DNA from: Corylus avellana
Taxonomy: Eukaryota > Streptophyta > Magnoliopsida > Fagales > Betulaceae
Length of the DNA: 64,000 nucleotides
Assembly: GCF_901000735.1 (NCBI RefSeq)
Contig: NC_081550.1
Span: 640,669 to 704,668 of the forward strand
Direction of reading: 5' to 3'
The notes under the pieces are model-generated. The model ran no database searches. It was not told the origin of the DNA and saw only the letters and a list, made by a program, of their open reading frames with translations. Of this stretch, positions 9,973 through 21,585 are shown one piece after another. The position numbers were made by a program, and so were the translations under genes. Within the stretch, counting starts at the first letter, position 1. Every line of letters starts with the position of its first letter.

Positions 9973-12689
9973 CAAACAGTTGGATAACAGAAATTCTAAC
10001 AGACATGCAATGGTGACGTGGCCGTACAGTGTGGGAGAAATATCCTCTGCCATATCCGATAGCTGTCTGTCATCGTCAAGACTCAAGATCCAAAATGTTC
10101 GCTCCAAAAAAAAAAACTTAACGATCCACATTTATAGTCGTTCCCTACAATAAAATTTGTATGGATTTAGAAAATAGAAAATAGAAAATTGCAATCCTGA
10201 TAGGTATTGCAAGGGATTCGGATGCTACCCATATAACTATGATTTTTTTTATTACTTTTTTTATAAAAAAATTATTTATTATTTTAGATTAAATAATTGG
10301 TATTTATTGCCTTAATATATAATGAATTAAGTAATATCTAATAGCATGTGCCTCTTGCTGTTAGGAAAATGCTTGGACCCTACACTTTTATAATAACTTC
10401 ACATAGCATTTCATATTTTATAAAAATTAAATGTAACGTGGTTTGCAACTTAGTAGTTCAAATTTTAATGGCCAATATGATAAATGTTGCATGAATTATC
10501 ATATCAATATGTAAATATAGTAAATACCTTATAGACGGTCACTTACTTACTAGTATAAATTTTAAGGGATGACGTGTTAAGTTTTACAGAAACTATCACA
10601 TTAATTTATAATAAAAAAGTAATACCCAACACTCATTTACTGTATATGTCCACGGGCCGAAAGGGGTAAAAGATTTTGGTTTTATCGTATTATCAAAGAA
10701 TTTTAATCATACATAAATGATAGAAGTCTTGAAAACTTAAAAAAAGAAAAGGGATATGATATTTTCATAATCCTTGGTAAAATTCCCAAGTTAAAGTTAT
10801 TAAATACAAAAAAAAAAAAATAATAATAATAATAATAAAATAAATCATTTCTTTGATATTATGAATGATTAGTTAATAGTCACAAAGAGAGATTGTTTTG
10901 TTTTTCGTAAGTCGGTCCACGTTTTTAATTTTATGGTATTACCATAAAATTCTATTTGAAAAATTATAACTAAAATAAATTTAAATGAATAGTTTTGATT
11001 GAATGATTTAGGCTTTATTTATTCCCTAATTTAGGGCAAAAAAGCCCATAAAATAAAGTAATGATATAAATAAGACTAAAATCTTCCTAAAATTATCACA
11101 TTTAAAATAATTCTAAAAAAACTAGACTCTATAAGAATTCTACTCCTACTTATACATTCCTTCATAAAACAAACAAACAAATAATTAAAAAAAAAGATGT
11201 CCCCAAAAAGAAATAACAGGCTGCTAAAGGAGTGGGTCCCTTTTGCATAGGTGGTTGTTTGTGATTTCTAATTGTCCTAAGCTATCAGGATGAACAGGGG
11301 TGGCCACTTGATGGGTGATTGGACATGGGTGTTAATGCCGAGGTGGCTAAGGATCCTTATCTTGGGGGGTCCTCCAATCCATGAGGATGAGGTTGAGTTT
11401 AGAAAGTAATCTACGGAAGTTAATGGCCCCTTAAACACGATTCCCTCTGAAAAGCTCTTCCAATGGGAGACTCCCTCCTCCCCACTTCACTACTAAACCT
11501 CCTTCTTTAATGGACTACTAAAAAAATATATGTTTTTTACATACTTAAGAAATACATGACAGTTTTATAAATTAGGTTAGAGAAAATTCCTTCAACTTAA
11601 AATAAATCTTTGTCCGGTTGAGAATATGTTAGAAACATTGAGGTGAAGATATAAAACAAAATTATCCCATTTCATGTGTAAGAGGTGAAGATAATTAGAG
11701 GATATGTTTATAGGATAATCCAAATCAGAATATAATCATACAACTATGTTTACTAAATATCCATCAAAGCAATTTGGAAGTCAATCTTTCATAGCGTGGA
11801 GAGGCAGCCTTCCATTTATCATAACTTAATTGATAAAAATTTTGTTTACATATTACATTTTTATTTTATTTTGTATTGAATTGGTTGTTTACACATTACT
11901 TGTTTCATACTTTACCCTCATTATTATAAATAATTTGTTCTCCCAACTCTTATTTCCATACTTATATATAAAATAAAATAAAATAAAAACTCGTATTTTC
12001 ACAAGATAAGAAAGAAAAGCTATAAAGGAGGAGATATTTTCCATTGTCGTGCCAAATAGATAAGCACAAGGAGAATAAATTCAAAGCTAAAAAGGAGGTG
12101 ATCTTTTTCATTGGCGGCCCTTATCGTCCCACTTAGATTTTTAATTAACAATACCACACAAATGAAGTGTATAACATTTTTTCTTTATATATATTATATT
12201 TTTATTCTATTTTTACTCTTATATTTCTAATTAATGTGGCGTTGGCAGTACTACATCAATAAAGTAAGATAAAAATGTAGTGTATAACAAAGGCTTAATT
12301 AACCTTTAAATTTTTATTATTATTTTTTTAACAAAAGTGGTTAGAATAATTACCTCAGTATTGTGAGATAAAAATATAATTTTTAGTATTACAATATCCT
12401 ATTACCAATCATTCTTTGAATTTTTAAATTTTTTTTATTTTTTAAGCTGGTTTAATGATTGATTAGCAATACTATATCAGCAAATTCGGATAAAATAGTG
12501 TATGATTTGACACTGTCTAATGTCTATTAGTCATCAAATAATCCAAATCATAATAATGACTAATTCAAATGCTGATCGACAGTACATGACTTGTCAACAA
12601 TTCCTATCACCAATTTGCTACAACTTATGTACATTATTCAAACGTGATTTGTGCTGTCCCGACAACTAATCTATGCTAGCCGAAAGAAA
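9973..12689. other. Kelch promoter side and AT-rich intergenic DNA
   Basis: No gene was found. The stretch holds an A-run followed by (TAA)n at about 10807-10838, many short AT-rich words, and a less AT-rich patch at 11215-11480 that did not resolve into any known protein or RNA. Confidence 0.4.
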
Positions 12690-12893
12690 CAATAGATGCT
12701 GTCTAAACTAGGCTTTTGAAATGTTGATGTGATGATTATTATGTTCTAGAACAAAAAGAAAAAATACATGGCCAAGGACAGATAAGCCATGTGTTGATGT
12801 TATTGTTTGTTAAAGCCACTTTTTAATTCTTTTAGTTTTGGTGTGTACCAACTGGTTGGCATATTTGCTGGGGGAGTGTTGTCAAAGGCATTA
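12690..12893 (+). repeat. Partner of the diverged repeat at 4740-4950
   Basis: It shares the ordered words ATGTTGATGTGATGATTATTA, CATGGCCAAG, TTTTTAATTCTTTTAG and GAGTGTTGTCAAAGGCATT with the 4.7-kb copy. The block stops at the TTA that precedes the MITE at 12894. Confidence 0.6.
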
Positions 12894-13156
12894 GAGCATT
12901 TACAATGGGCTTGTTAGCCTCTCTTGTAGATGATGCCATGTGGGTAAAACATTTATTTGAAAACATGATATTTAAGAAAAAAATAAATTTATTGAGAAAT
13001 AATATTTAAAAAAAAAAGTAGTGAAAGAAGATAGTTAAAATAGAGAACGGAAAGTAGGTGCTTTGAAAAAAAATGGGTAGCTTTAAATTATATATATATA
13101 TATATATATAATAACAAAAATAGAGAAAAAACTTGTTGATCCATATGTAAATGCAC
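12894..13156. mobile_element. PIF/Harbinger-type MITE (263 bp)
   Basis: The ends are GAGCATTTACA and the approximate inverse TGTAAATGCAC, flanked by TTA on both sides (12891-12893 and 13157-13159). An internal (TA)n run lies at about 13090-13111. It has no coding capacity and belongs to the same family as the element at 6258-6750. Confidence 0.75.
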
Positions 13157-13159
13157 TTA

Positions 13160-13954
13160 TAGCTTTTATTATAAGTTTCTTACAAACTAACGTAATAGTT
13201 TATGTAGCACTTATCATGTCAAGTACTAAACAAATAAATTTACTTAATACGTCAGTCATGTTTGCCACGTGACACTTAATACGTATCACGTCAACTATTA
13301 CAATTTGATAAACAAATTTAATTGTTTAATAACACATGAAGACGTCGGTCTATAAAAAAAAAAAATTGAAATTCCCTGGACGTTTTCTGTTTTCCTATAC
13401 GTTTGGAGATGACTTTTAGAGTGACCAATAAACAAATTACAAAATGAAAATCACATCTTTGCAGGCCAGGCCGAGCAGTAGTTAAAACTTAAAAGGTATG
13501 GATCATCAGATCATGTCAGCCCAAGCCTGATGGATATAAAATCAAGTTACCCCAGCCCATTAGAATGGACTTACATGTTTAAGGCCGGCCCCATTGCTTG
13601 ATTTAAAAAAAATAAATAAATAAAAACCAAAAATGAGCTTTTAAAACGATTCTGGGAAGTGGGTTTGAACTTTGAAAACCCTGTTTGACCTGTATGAATT
13701 GACAGCTTGATGATCAAGCTTTGTGTTGGCAAAGTGGGTCTATTCCACTTTGATATGGATCTCATCATGAGACCGGATGCATGTGTTATGGGTCCAGAGG
13801 GACTTGAAAATTAATTGTCAGCCTATTACTTTAGTTATTTAACAATCTTAATTAAAGTTTGTATCTCATAATTTGTACTGTTTTATATATATGTCTTACC
13901 CATAATGTGATTGAAGGTTGCCTTGTATCCTACTATAACTTGATATATGCATTG
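13160..13954. other. Intergenic, nothing recognised
   Basis: The sequence is mixed, with poly-A runs near 13360 and 13606. No family was identified in the six frames. Confidence 0.35.
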
Positions 13955-14064
13955 GCAGCACCTCAGTAGACATGTAGACATCATTAAAACCAAGTGTTGG
14001 AGGATATTTCATTGTGCAGGTAGGGCTGATGACACCATGAACCTTGGAGGCAATCACCATTGCT
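13955..14064 (+). pseudogene. Fragment of an acyl-activating enzyme (AAE17/18-like) gene
   Basis: Three adjacent pieces in different frames read RHVDIIKT, VGGYFIVQ and RADDTMNLGG. Together they follow the order of a highly conserved block of plant peroxisomal acyl-activating enzymes of the AAE17/AAE18 group, (R)HGDIxK..GGYFxVQGRADDTMNLGG. At least two small indels separate the pieces, and homology stops after NLGG. The rest of the gene was not found nearby, so this is an isolated decayed fragment of an adenylate-forming enzyme. Confidence 0.6.
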
Positions 14065-15127
14065 TTTTAAAAATTGTTCATTAGCTAAAATTGTTCATTA
14101 AAAACGCATGCCGCCAACAATTGCCAGCAATATTCTCAGTAATGTTTTATTCATAGCATGATGATGGTGATTTGTATGTTATATACCCAGCTCTGTGGAT
14201 TACAGCAAACTTCCTTGTGAAGGAGCCCAAATTAGCAAGGAGACACCTGGTTCTGCTGCAATTGATATCAGCCATTCACCAGCTTTCTACTAGGAGATCA
14301 ACACACATTTATTTGGTTCTCAAAATGTTTTTCTTTTTCTTTTTATTTTGGCCTGGGGTGGAACTTTCGATAGTGTCTTTTATTTTATTTTATTTTGACT
14401 TAGAGAGAACATAGCATAGGCTATAAGGCAAAAAAAAGATGGGGTTTTAATCAAGGATATATTTTACTGTTAATATTTTGTTTTATTGCATTTAAAACAA
14501 GTCTAATCTAAATTATGAATGTAAAAGATCTTGTTTAGGTAAAAAAACTGAGCATGGGCTCAAGGCATGCTACCTATAAAAAAGGATGCAAAGATGGGAA
14601 ATGTTGGGCATCAGCAGTCTCATGCCCATCATGTTCAGCAATTTTGGCAGTCTCAATTTCTTTGAATGTGAGAGTATGGACGATTAGTTTAAGCCTAATC
14701 ACACACGCTAAGCAATGGGCTTAAATCTGATAAAAGTCTAGGCTCTACTAATAACAAGTCTGTTTAGACAACAATTGATGCAAAACCAGCTTGCCTTCGT
14801 TGGTGTTATTCAGTTATCCTAAAAAGATAAGATGATAGATAAGACTGACAACCCATTTCACCAACGAGGCTGTCGGGCTGATGTCCTGAAAAAAATACTT
14901 CCACAAAAGTAACTAATGACAAGTTGTGGTAACTAATGAAACCAACTTGTCAAGTATATTGTGCAAAATGTCTTTTGTAATTCTCTTGTTTTACAATAAC
15001 TAATATCTTGCATCCATCTCATTCGCAGAGCTATGTATCTACACACCACTTTCTTGTACAAGATTCTGGTAAAAAAGGGAAAGAATAGAATCTGCAGAAG
15101 ATGAAGCAAGACCCTGTACTTATGTAC
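14065..15127. other. Intergenic DNA and 3' flank of the first polyamine transporter
   Basis: A frame at 14172-14414 is open but has no recognisable domain and ends in low-complexity phenylalanine-rich sequence, so it is not called. The part nearest 15127 is probably the 3' untranslated region of the minus-strand transporter. Confidence 0.35.
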
Positions 15128-16543
15128 CTACTCCAAACCCTGATCTTCTAATTTTTCTCCAGCATTATTGAACTCAAGCCACCTCTTGGAATTGCAAAAA
15201 TTCATGAAAAAGTACCAAGCAATCCCACCCAGTGTCAGAAGAGCACTTACCAAAAAGACAGTTTTAGTAGCCACTGCCATTACATAGACCAAAAACCCAG
15301 ATGGAATCAAGCACATAACCAGCAGCCCTGGCAAACTCATTGGAACTTTGAAGGGCCTCTTCGCTGCCGGCAACTTCTTCCTCAACCAAAGGAAAGATGC
15401 AAATTCCAATAGCATCCCCAAACTGTACAAGAAATTAACTGAAGATATAATGTTTACAAAACTCATGTAAGAAACTGCAAGCGTTATCACTGTTGAAAGC
15501 AAAATTCCCACCCAAGGTGTGCCAAACCATGTAGACCTTACCCCGAAAAGTCGGGGCAAAACTCCTAAATCTGCCATTCCAAGAAGTTGGTATGCACAAC
15601 TGCTCAATTGGGCTTCATACAGTCCAATAACTGATAAAATTGCACCAATTTCAATACATACTTTCAACCATTTCCCAGCAATTATTTCTGCAGCATCTGC
15701 AAAATACCCATCAACCCAATCTTCTTGATGCAGAGGTATGGCCCCAGTTGCAGCCAGGAGAGGAATCAAGTAAGCCAAACAAGTGAACAACCCAGCAGAA
15801 AGCAATGCCTTTGGGAAGGTTTTCTGGGGTTGTTCCACTTCACCAGCTAAAGTACTAGCATTGTCCCAAAAATTCAAGTTCCAAAAGAGGGTATTGAAAA
15901 ACAATGTCCAATCTTTTCCCACACCCACCTCACCCAAACTGATCCATCTACTAGGCTCAATTTTAGGAATTGCGACCAAAGACATCACAATAAATGGCAG
16001 AAGTGAAACAATTCCTAGAGCTACTGCAGTGTACCCTACTATAGTCAGACCAGTATAGTTCAAAAAAGACAGCACCAAAGTTGAAACAAATATAGCAAAG
16101 TAGCGAGGCAGGCCTGACGAGAAAATAGGCAATACCAGCTTGAGATAATCTATGCAGAGAACTGGGTATGAGGCCAAGTTTATGACCCCACTGAGGAACT
16201 TCCAGGAACCCATCAAGGAGCCCCAGAAGGGGCCAAATGCCCGGTGGGCCCAGATGACGAAGCCGCCATTACCGGGGAAGGTGGTGGCGAGCTCGGCGGT
16301 GACGAGGGCCTCCGGGATGCTCCATATGAAGGGGAAGATGATGAAGCCAAGGATAGCAAAGAGAGGCCCGGCGGCCCCGACTGCAGATTCTTCGCCGTAG
16401 GGGCCGCCGGCAACCTCAAAGTAGATCAGGAAAACAAGTGGGATTAGAGCTAGTTTTTTGGGGGTTTTGGTGGTGGTTGGAGGTGGCGATGGTTCTTGTT
16501 CAAGAAGGGGCTGGTTGTTCGGGGAGGCGTGGCTAGTTTCCAT
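15128..16543 (-). CDS. Polyamine transporter, PUT/LAT family (intronless copy)
   Basis: This encodes a 471-residue polytopic membrane protein of the amino acid-polyamine-organocation superfamily. PUT/LAT proteins import polyamines (and paraquat) by proton symport. The sequence shows a short hydrophilic N-terminus with a dileucine-like stretch (NQPLLEQE, about residues 9-16). Twelve hydrophobic spans follow, starting at [20 protein letters not shown] with the family's glycine-rich unwound helix-1 motif (GGPYGEE). The conserved blocks [21 protein letters not shown] and [22 protein letters not shown] are present. It is closest in style to the At3g13620 (PUT4/LAT4) branch. It is uninterrupted, whereas the paralogue at 21586-23291 has an intron at the position corresponding to Arg147 (codon CGC at 16103-16105). 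Both genes face the same way, consistent with tandem duplication. Confidence 0.94.
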   Translation of the reverse strand: METSHASPNNQPLLEQEPSPPPTTTKTPKKLALIPLVFLIYFEVAGGPYGEESAVGAAGPLFAILGFIIFPFIWSIPEALVTAELATTFPGNGGFVIWAHRAFGPFWGSLMGSWKFLSGVINLASYPVLCIDYLKLVLPIFSSGLPRYFAIFVSTLVLSFLNYTGLTIVGYTAVALGIVSLLPFIVMSLVAIPKIEPSRWISLGEVGVGKDWTLFFNTLFWNLNFWDNASTLAGEVEQPQKTFPKALLSAGLFTCLAYLIPLLAATGAIPLHQEDWVDGYFADAAEIIAGKWLKVCIEIGAILSVIGLYEAQLSSCAYQLLGMADLGVLPRLFGVRSTWFGTPWVGILLSTVITLAVSYMSFVNIISSVNFLYSLGMLLEFASFLWLRKKLPAAKRPFKVPMSLPGLLVMCLIPSGFLVYVMAVATKTVFLVSALLTLGGIAWYFFMNFCNSKRWLEFNNAGEKLEDQGLE

Positions 16544-18832
16544 GGTGGGTGCTGGATCTTTTGGACTGAAATCTTGTTGGTCTGTTCTTTATGTCATTGG
16601 ATTCCGGGGGGGTGGGGGCTAAGTCCACCTGCATGATGAAAGTGACGGCACTCGAACGTTTTTTTTCTTCTTTTGTCAAGAATAACTAAAACACAAGAGA
16701 AATGGTATCAAGCATTTTTAATTAGAGAATAATGTTTATAGAGACTTGACATAAATCAAGTTTTTTTTTTTTTTTTTTTTTGGTCTATCTCTTAACATTT
16801 GTTTTTTTAAAATAAATAAATAAATAAGTGGATCTGTGGATGTGACACATCAACAAAAATGATATGAGATAAATAGTTAAAATGCTAACTAGCATTTCAC
16901 ATAATCTCTAAAGAGCAAAATCAAACTCAAAATCCAACTTAGCCATACAGATTTTACAAGGTTTTCTTACAAACTATAGCATATCTCTTTTACCATATTA
17001 GTCATTAAATTAACACGGTAGTCTATATGCCATCCACATCAGAAACATTATCCTCAAAATAAACCGATAGAGCGGTCTATCTATTACATGGTTGGTCGTG
17101 AGATTCATGACCAAGAGATCCCACGATCAGGTCGTGATAAAGAGATGAACGACCATTCTACAAGTCGTTTTGGGTGGTTCAGGTGGTTGTGCAAGCCATT
17201 CTTTCACTAAAAGATCGAATAGAAAAAGACAAGCATAATGTAGGACTTCAATTTTTTAATGAATGACATGATAGGGGCACATGAATTACCATAATAGTTT
17301 ATAAGAAAAGGAAAAAAAAAATACTAAAATATGTAGTAATCAATATACTTTCCTTGACAAAAGAGATTCACAACCATAAACTCAATATTTTTTGGCGCAT
17401 GAGGAGGATTAGTAGCTTTCACGTGGAGTCCTGGGCGCATAAGAACGTGGAATTTGATGGATTTCACTTGTCACAATCTTTGTTTGGAGCATAATAATAA
17501 TAATAATAATAATAATAATAGTAGTAGTAGTAAGATTATATGCATTTTATATTGGACCCAAGTATTGAAACCATTCTGCAGATCTGGTCAAATGGTCATG
17601 GGCTCACATTTCAACTGTCTTTCAATGTGAAGATGAGGTACTTCATACTTCAGTTTTCACTTTGACTCAAAATAATTGGTTGCATGGTAATTGTATTATT
17701 ATATCATAGTTCAGAGTTATATGTTAAATACAACATAAATATCCCACAAAGTTAACATGACTGGATTTAGCAGTCCTTTGATCAACTTGTATTAAAAAAT
17801 AAAAAACTTCAATAACTACTAGATCTTGTCACGTCAATTATGTGAGATATTTGTAAGATAATTATATGGTATGTAGCATTAATCTATAGTTTATTAGTTT
17901 ATTGATCCTTTTCTTTCTATTTCTTTTCTGAGTAGATGCATTTTTTTTTTTTTTTTTGAAACGGAATTCATATCAATTCCATTCATAGAAATCATGAGCA
18001 TATAGCTCTTACAAGCAACCATAGCCACATTATGAGGTTACAACTTACCAGCATCACAGATGACGTATTATATTCCAAACTCAAAATCAATCCACTAACC
18101 CATGACTAATCTACATATTAAAAAACGGATTTGTGCTAAACAGATTCAAACTAATGCATATGTAGTGTTTATTCCTCGGAAATGAAGATAGACAAACTCT
18201 CAACCGAAACTCTTCCTCTTCGAGCCGAAAGCTAAGATAACGTTTGCATCCACAACTTAAAGGTTTGGACCATAGCAAATAACTCATAGGACATCACGCA
18301 TGTAAATCGAGAGGGGAACAGAGCCTTATTACAAGCCAAAAAAAAAAAAATACAAGCGTACAAAAAAATAAAGGGACCAAAATGTAAATACAAACAGAAT
18401 AAAATCGGAGAATCACACTAAGCAGGTAACGGCAGCGGGAAGGAAATCGATCGCGTGCTGGCCAAGTAGATGCTTCTCTTTCTAATGAAAAGCAAGTAAT
18501 TGAATTCAATTTAGCTATATATTGGACTTACTTGATCGATCCAGCTTGGATTGATTAAAATGGTGAGAATCCTATTATTTGGGTAACGAGATTAAAGGTT
18601 ATTATATATCATTTAAATAAAATATATTTGCGTATGTTCAATGTGGAGGAGACCTTTTTTTTTTTTTTTTCTTTTTTGTTTTTAACTTTGCTAAGCAATA
18701 AAGAGGACACATTTTAGTCCTCAATATCTCAAAACTAATTTGAGACGTATGGAATGACAGCTAAATCTACCAAACTTTCTAATTAAATATACATACAGTA
18801 CCCCTCAATCTCATTCTGTGCATTTTTCAATT

Positions 18833-18880
<48 letters not shown>

Positions 18881-19469
18881 TAATTTATTTTAAAATTTTA
18901 AGCTGATAAAAAAAATAAAAATAATTAGAGCTGAGTGTGTGCACATGGTAGCAATGTTTTTACGCACATGACAAATAAATGTCGGTGAGATACAATATTA
19001 TAACTTGTGTTTGGTCATCATCTTTGACCCTTTCCCCTTTTGGAATTGAAACTCTATAGTAAATCAATAATAATAATAATAATATACTTCTCTTTCTGTA
19101 ATTTTCTCTGAAAAAGACGATGGGGACACACAGAAAAATACTGAATCATAATTTAAAAATTCAGCCATGCATGTGACAATTGAACATGTGCATTCAAAGA
19201 GTGAGGAAAATTATTAGATTAAGAAAAAAGAGTGAGGAAAAGAAAACAGTGAACAGTTTTCTCCAATCTTCTCAGCAATTTTTTTTAGTAAAATAATGAT
19301 AGATATGGTGGCCGGAAAAGAAGATGAGGGATCAAGAGCTCCTACAATTTCTTAAATTTGCTGGGGTTATAAATTCTCAAATTCAATTTGTTTATTCAAA
19401 ATGAAGAGCTTGGACCTAATTATGTAAGTAATAAATAAATAAAATAAAATAAACTAATAAGTAGTATGT
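16544..19469. other. Intergenic between the two transporters, with microsatellites
   Basis: No gene was seen. Low-complexity tracts include a T-run at 16761-16781, (AAT)n then (GTA)n at 17491-17532, and (AT)n at 18835-18872 followed by (GT)4. The segment from the T-run at 17941 (then GAAACGGAATTCATATCAAT) to about 18250 looks like the reversed poly-A end of a retroposon, but no coding part was found. Confidence 0.45.
18835..18880 (+). repeat. (AT)n/(GT)n microsatellite
   Basis: About 19 AT units are followed by four GT units. It is an uninterrupted dinucleotide tract that is likely to vary in length. Confidence 0.9.
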
Positions 19470-19795
19470 AGTCGGAGCTTAAAGTGGTTGCTCAATCCTT
19501 CAAGAAAATTGGTGAGTTAGGGTGACCACCTACTCATCCTTAAGGGAGTAGTTAGCTAATTAAGTGTGCGATTAGGGTAGACCGACCACTCTATTTCACC
19601 CCTTTGAGAAAGTAGCCGACAACCCAAAGGTGTAATTGGGACGAGTCGACCACTCATTCACTTTCAAATGGGTGGTCATCCATCTAAAGATGTGGTTGGA
19701 ATAGACTGACCACCCTTTCTCACCCTTTGAGAAGGTGGCCGGCCACCCAAAGGTGTAATTGGGTTGGCCGACTAGTTCAACCCTTTATTTATTTG
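19470..19795. repeat. Degenerate minisatellite built on GGTGGCCGxCCACCC
   Basis: Words such as GACCACC, CACCCTTTGAGAAGGTGGCC and CACCCAAAGGTGTAATTGGG recur about every 60-80 bp, four to five times, with many substitutions. A related block is at 59935-60085 (GGGTGGCCGAATTACCC..., ending in a CTAGTTCAAC tail similar to the one at 19770-19784). The shared tail suggests that both are parts of one dispersed repeat family. Confidence 0.6.
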
Positions 19796-20549
19796 TTTTT
19801 TAAAGCTTATACAGCTCAATCCGAACCATTTTTTTTGAAATAACAACCTAAATCGTTGAACATGCAACCTGCAATTTCAAGGAATTGCAAGTGATTTAAA
19901 TACAAAGAGGAGGTGGATCACCTTTTCAGATGATATATTTTGTTAGAATTGTTTTGCAGGTAACTATTTTTAAGCTAATAAAGTGATTTATTTTATGCCT
20001 CTTGCCGACATGATTTTGGGTGGAACCCCAACAAGAAGAGATTATTCTTTCTTAAATTTTCATATTCTACAAAACTTTTAATAAAAAATAAGTTTGTAGG
20101 CTGATTCATTTCACGTGATGTGAGAAGGGACTCAAGAGTCAAGAATTAAGCGAGAATTAAGGCTTAAGGAATCAAGAAAAGTTGGAAGGAAGGAGACAAA
20201 ATGGAAAAATGATTCACCAATTATTGAACAAAATATCAAACCCTTCAAACAAAGACCAAGGAGATATTATGCTTATTTCAGATTTCTACTTTATTTACTT
20301 CTTAAGCATATTTAAATAATTAAATATATTCCTTTTCTCTTCACTAGCTTTCAATTTATGTGGTCAAGGATCCACTCAATGTGAGCAGAATCTTTACTTG
20401 TTTGTAAAAGAGGCTGACCACTAATTAATAAATTAATAAGTCAATTTTTTTTGTTTAATTATTTAATTGGTGAAAACCCATTTATAATTGTGTATTAAAT
20501 TGATATATGCTCTTTAAAATATGTGATTCTCATATGAATGTATTTTTAA
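19796..20549. other. Intergenic, nothing recognised
   Basis: AT-rich sequence with no coding signal or identifiable repeat up to the MITE. Confidence 0.35.
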
Positions 20550-20883
20550 GGGAAAAATGCAGTTTATCTTCTGAAGTTTCAGGAATTTTTTAATTTTAAC
20601 CTCAAAGTTCAAAAATTGGCAATCTATCCCCTTGAAGTTTTAAAAATTGGCAATTTAAACCCTCCTTTAATTTTTTTGTCTAAATTGACGAAAATTTATG
20701 AAATTACATCATTACCTTCAAGCTTTTTTAAAAAAAAATTTCGCCCAATTTAACGAAAATTAGTAACGAAAGGTTTAAATTGTCAATTTTTGAAACTTCA
20801 GGGGAATAGATTGCCAATTTTTGAACTTTGGAATTAAAATTGAAAAACTCCTGAAACTTAAGGGGGTAAACTGTATTTTCTCC
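20550..20883. mobile_element. MULE-type MITE with long terminal inverted repeats (copy 2)
   Basis: It belongs to the same family as 2530-2852. The left arm GGGAAAAATGCAGTTTA and the right arm TAAACTGTATTTTCTCC are inverse, and the internal words AAAATTGGCAATTTAAAC and GCCAATTTTTGAACTTT pair. The flanks are a perfect 9-bp duplication TATTTTTAA (20541-20549 and 20884-20892). It is non-autonomous. Confidence 0.88.
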
Positions 20884-20892
20884 TATTTTTAA

Positions 20893-21585
20893 TATAAACT
20901 AAAATTTGCTTGTGATTCTCAATTCACTTGATTTAAAAATAAATATCAAGTTAATTACTTTTAATGTCTCGTTCTAAGTACGCTTTATGTCACATGAAGG
21001 TTGTATCCTGTTGACTTTAATATAGAAATCTCTAAAGATTTTTTTCTTTAACTATGATGCACGTCCAATAAATGTTTAATTAAGATTGCGTTCAAACTCC
21101 GTCATCCCAGAGCTTTTTTTAAAAAGGAATTTTCTCAGAGAAAATTCTTCTAATCTATGTTAAATTTTAATGCCTGTATTAATGGAATAGAATCTAAGAA
21201 CCCCAATTAGAATTTTAGTTTAATTGTTCTTCTTATCGAGGAATAAAGTTAATTACAATTAGAATTTCAGAAAAAGTAGCAAACACCTTCAATTTGTAAT
21301 TAATTAAACCACACAAAATCACATGCCATATCTTACAATTTCTACTTATTTTTTGGGTAGTACACACCCAATCTGCCCCCAAAAAGAAAGCAAATTTCCT
21401 TACAATTGCTGCTGCTACAGGAGAAGTTCTAATTTTCTGAGCTAGAGATTACGACAATTCAATTCACTCATGATGAGACTAATCTTTTCTGCATAACTAG
21501 AATCATTCAATTTTGGGTCTCCAATTGAAGCCCCACAAGCTTCAATCTTTCAAAAGGTCATGAATAAACCACCAACCACACTAGT
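20893..21585. other. 3' flank of the second polyamine transporter
   Basis: No separate gene was found. The last 200 bases or so before the stop codon at 21586 are the probable 3' untranslated region. Confidence 0.4.

Noticed and set aside
8875..10131. Kelch protein starting at 10131 with a 70-residue N-terminal extension
   Set aside because: A TATA box lies inside the extension and family members start at the MG/ME..ELVPGLP position, so 9921 was used.
14172..14414. 80-residue frame near the AAE fragment
   Set aside because: It does not continue the acyl-activating-enzyme homology and ends in low-complexity phenylalanine.
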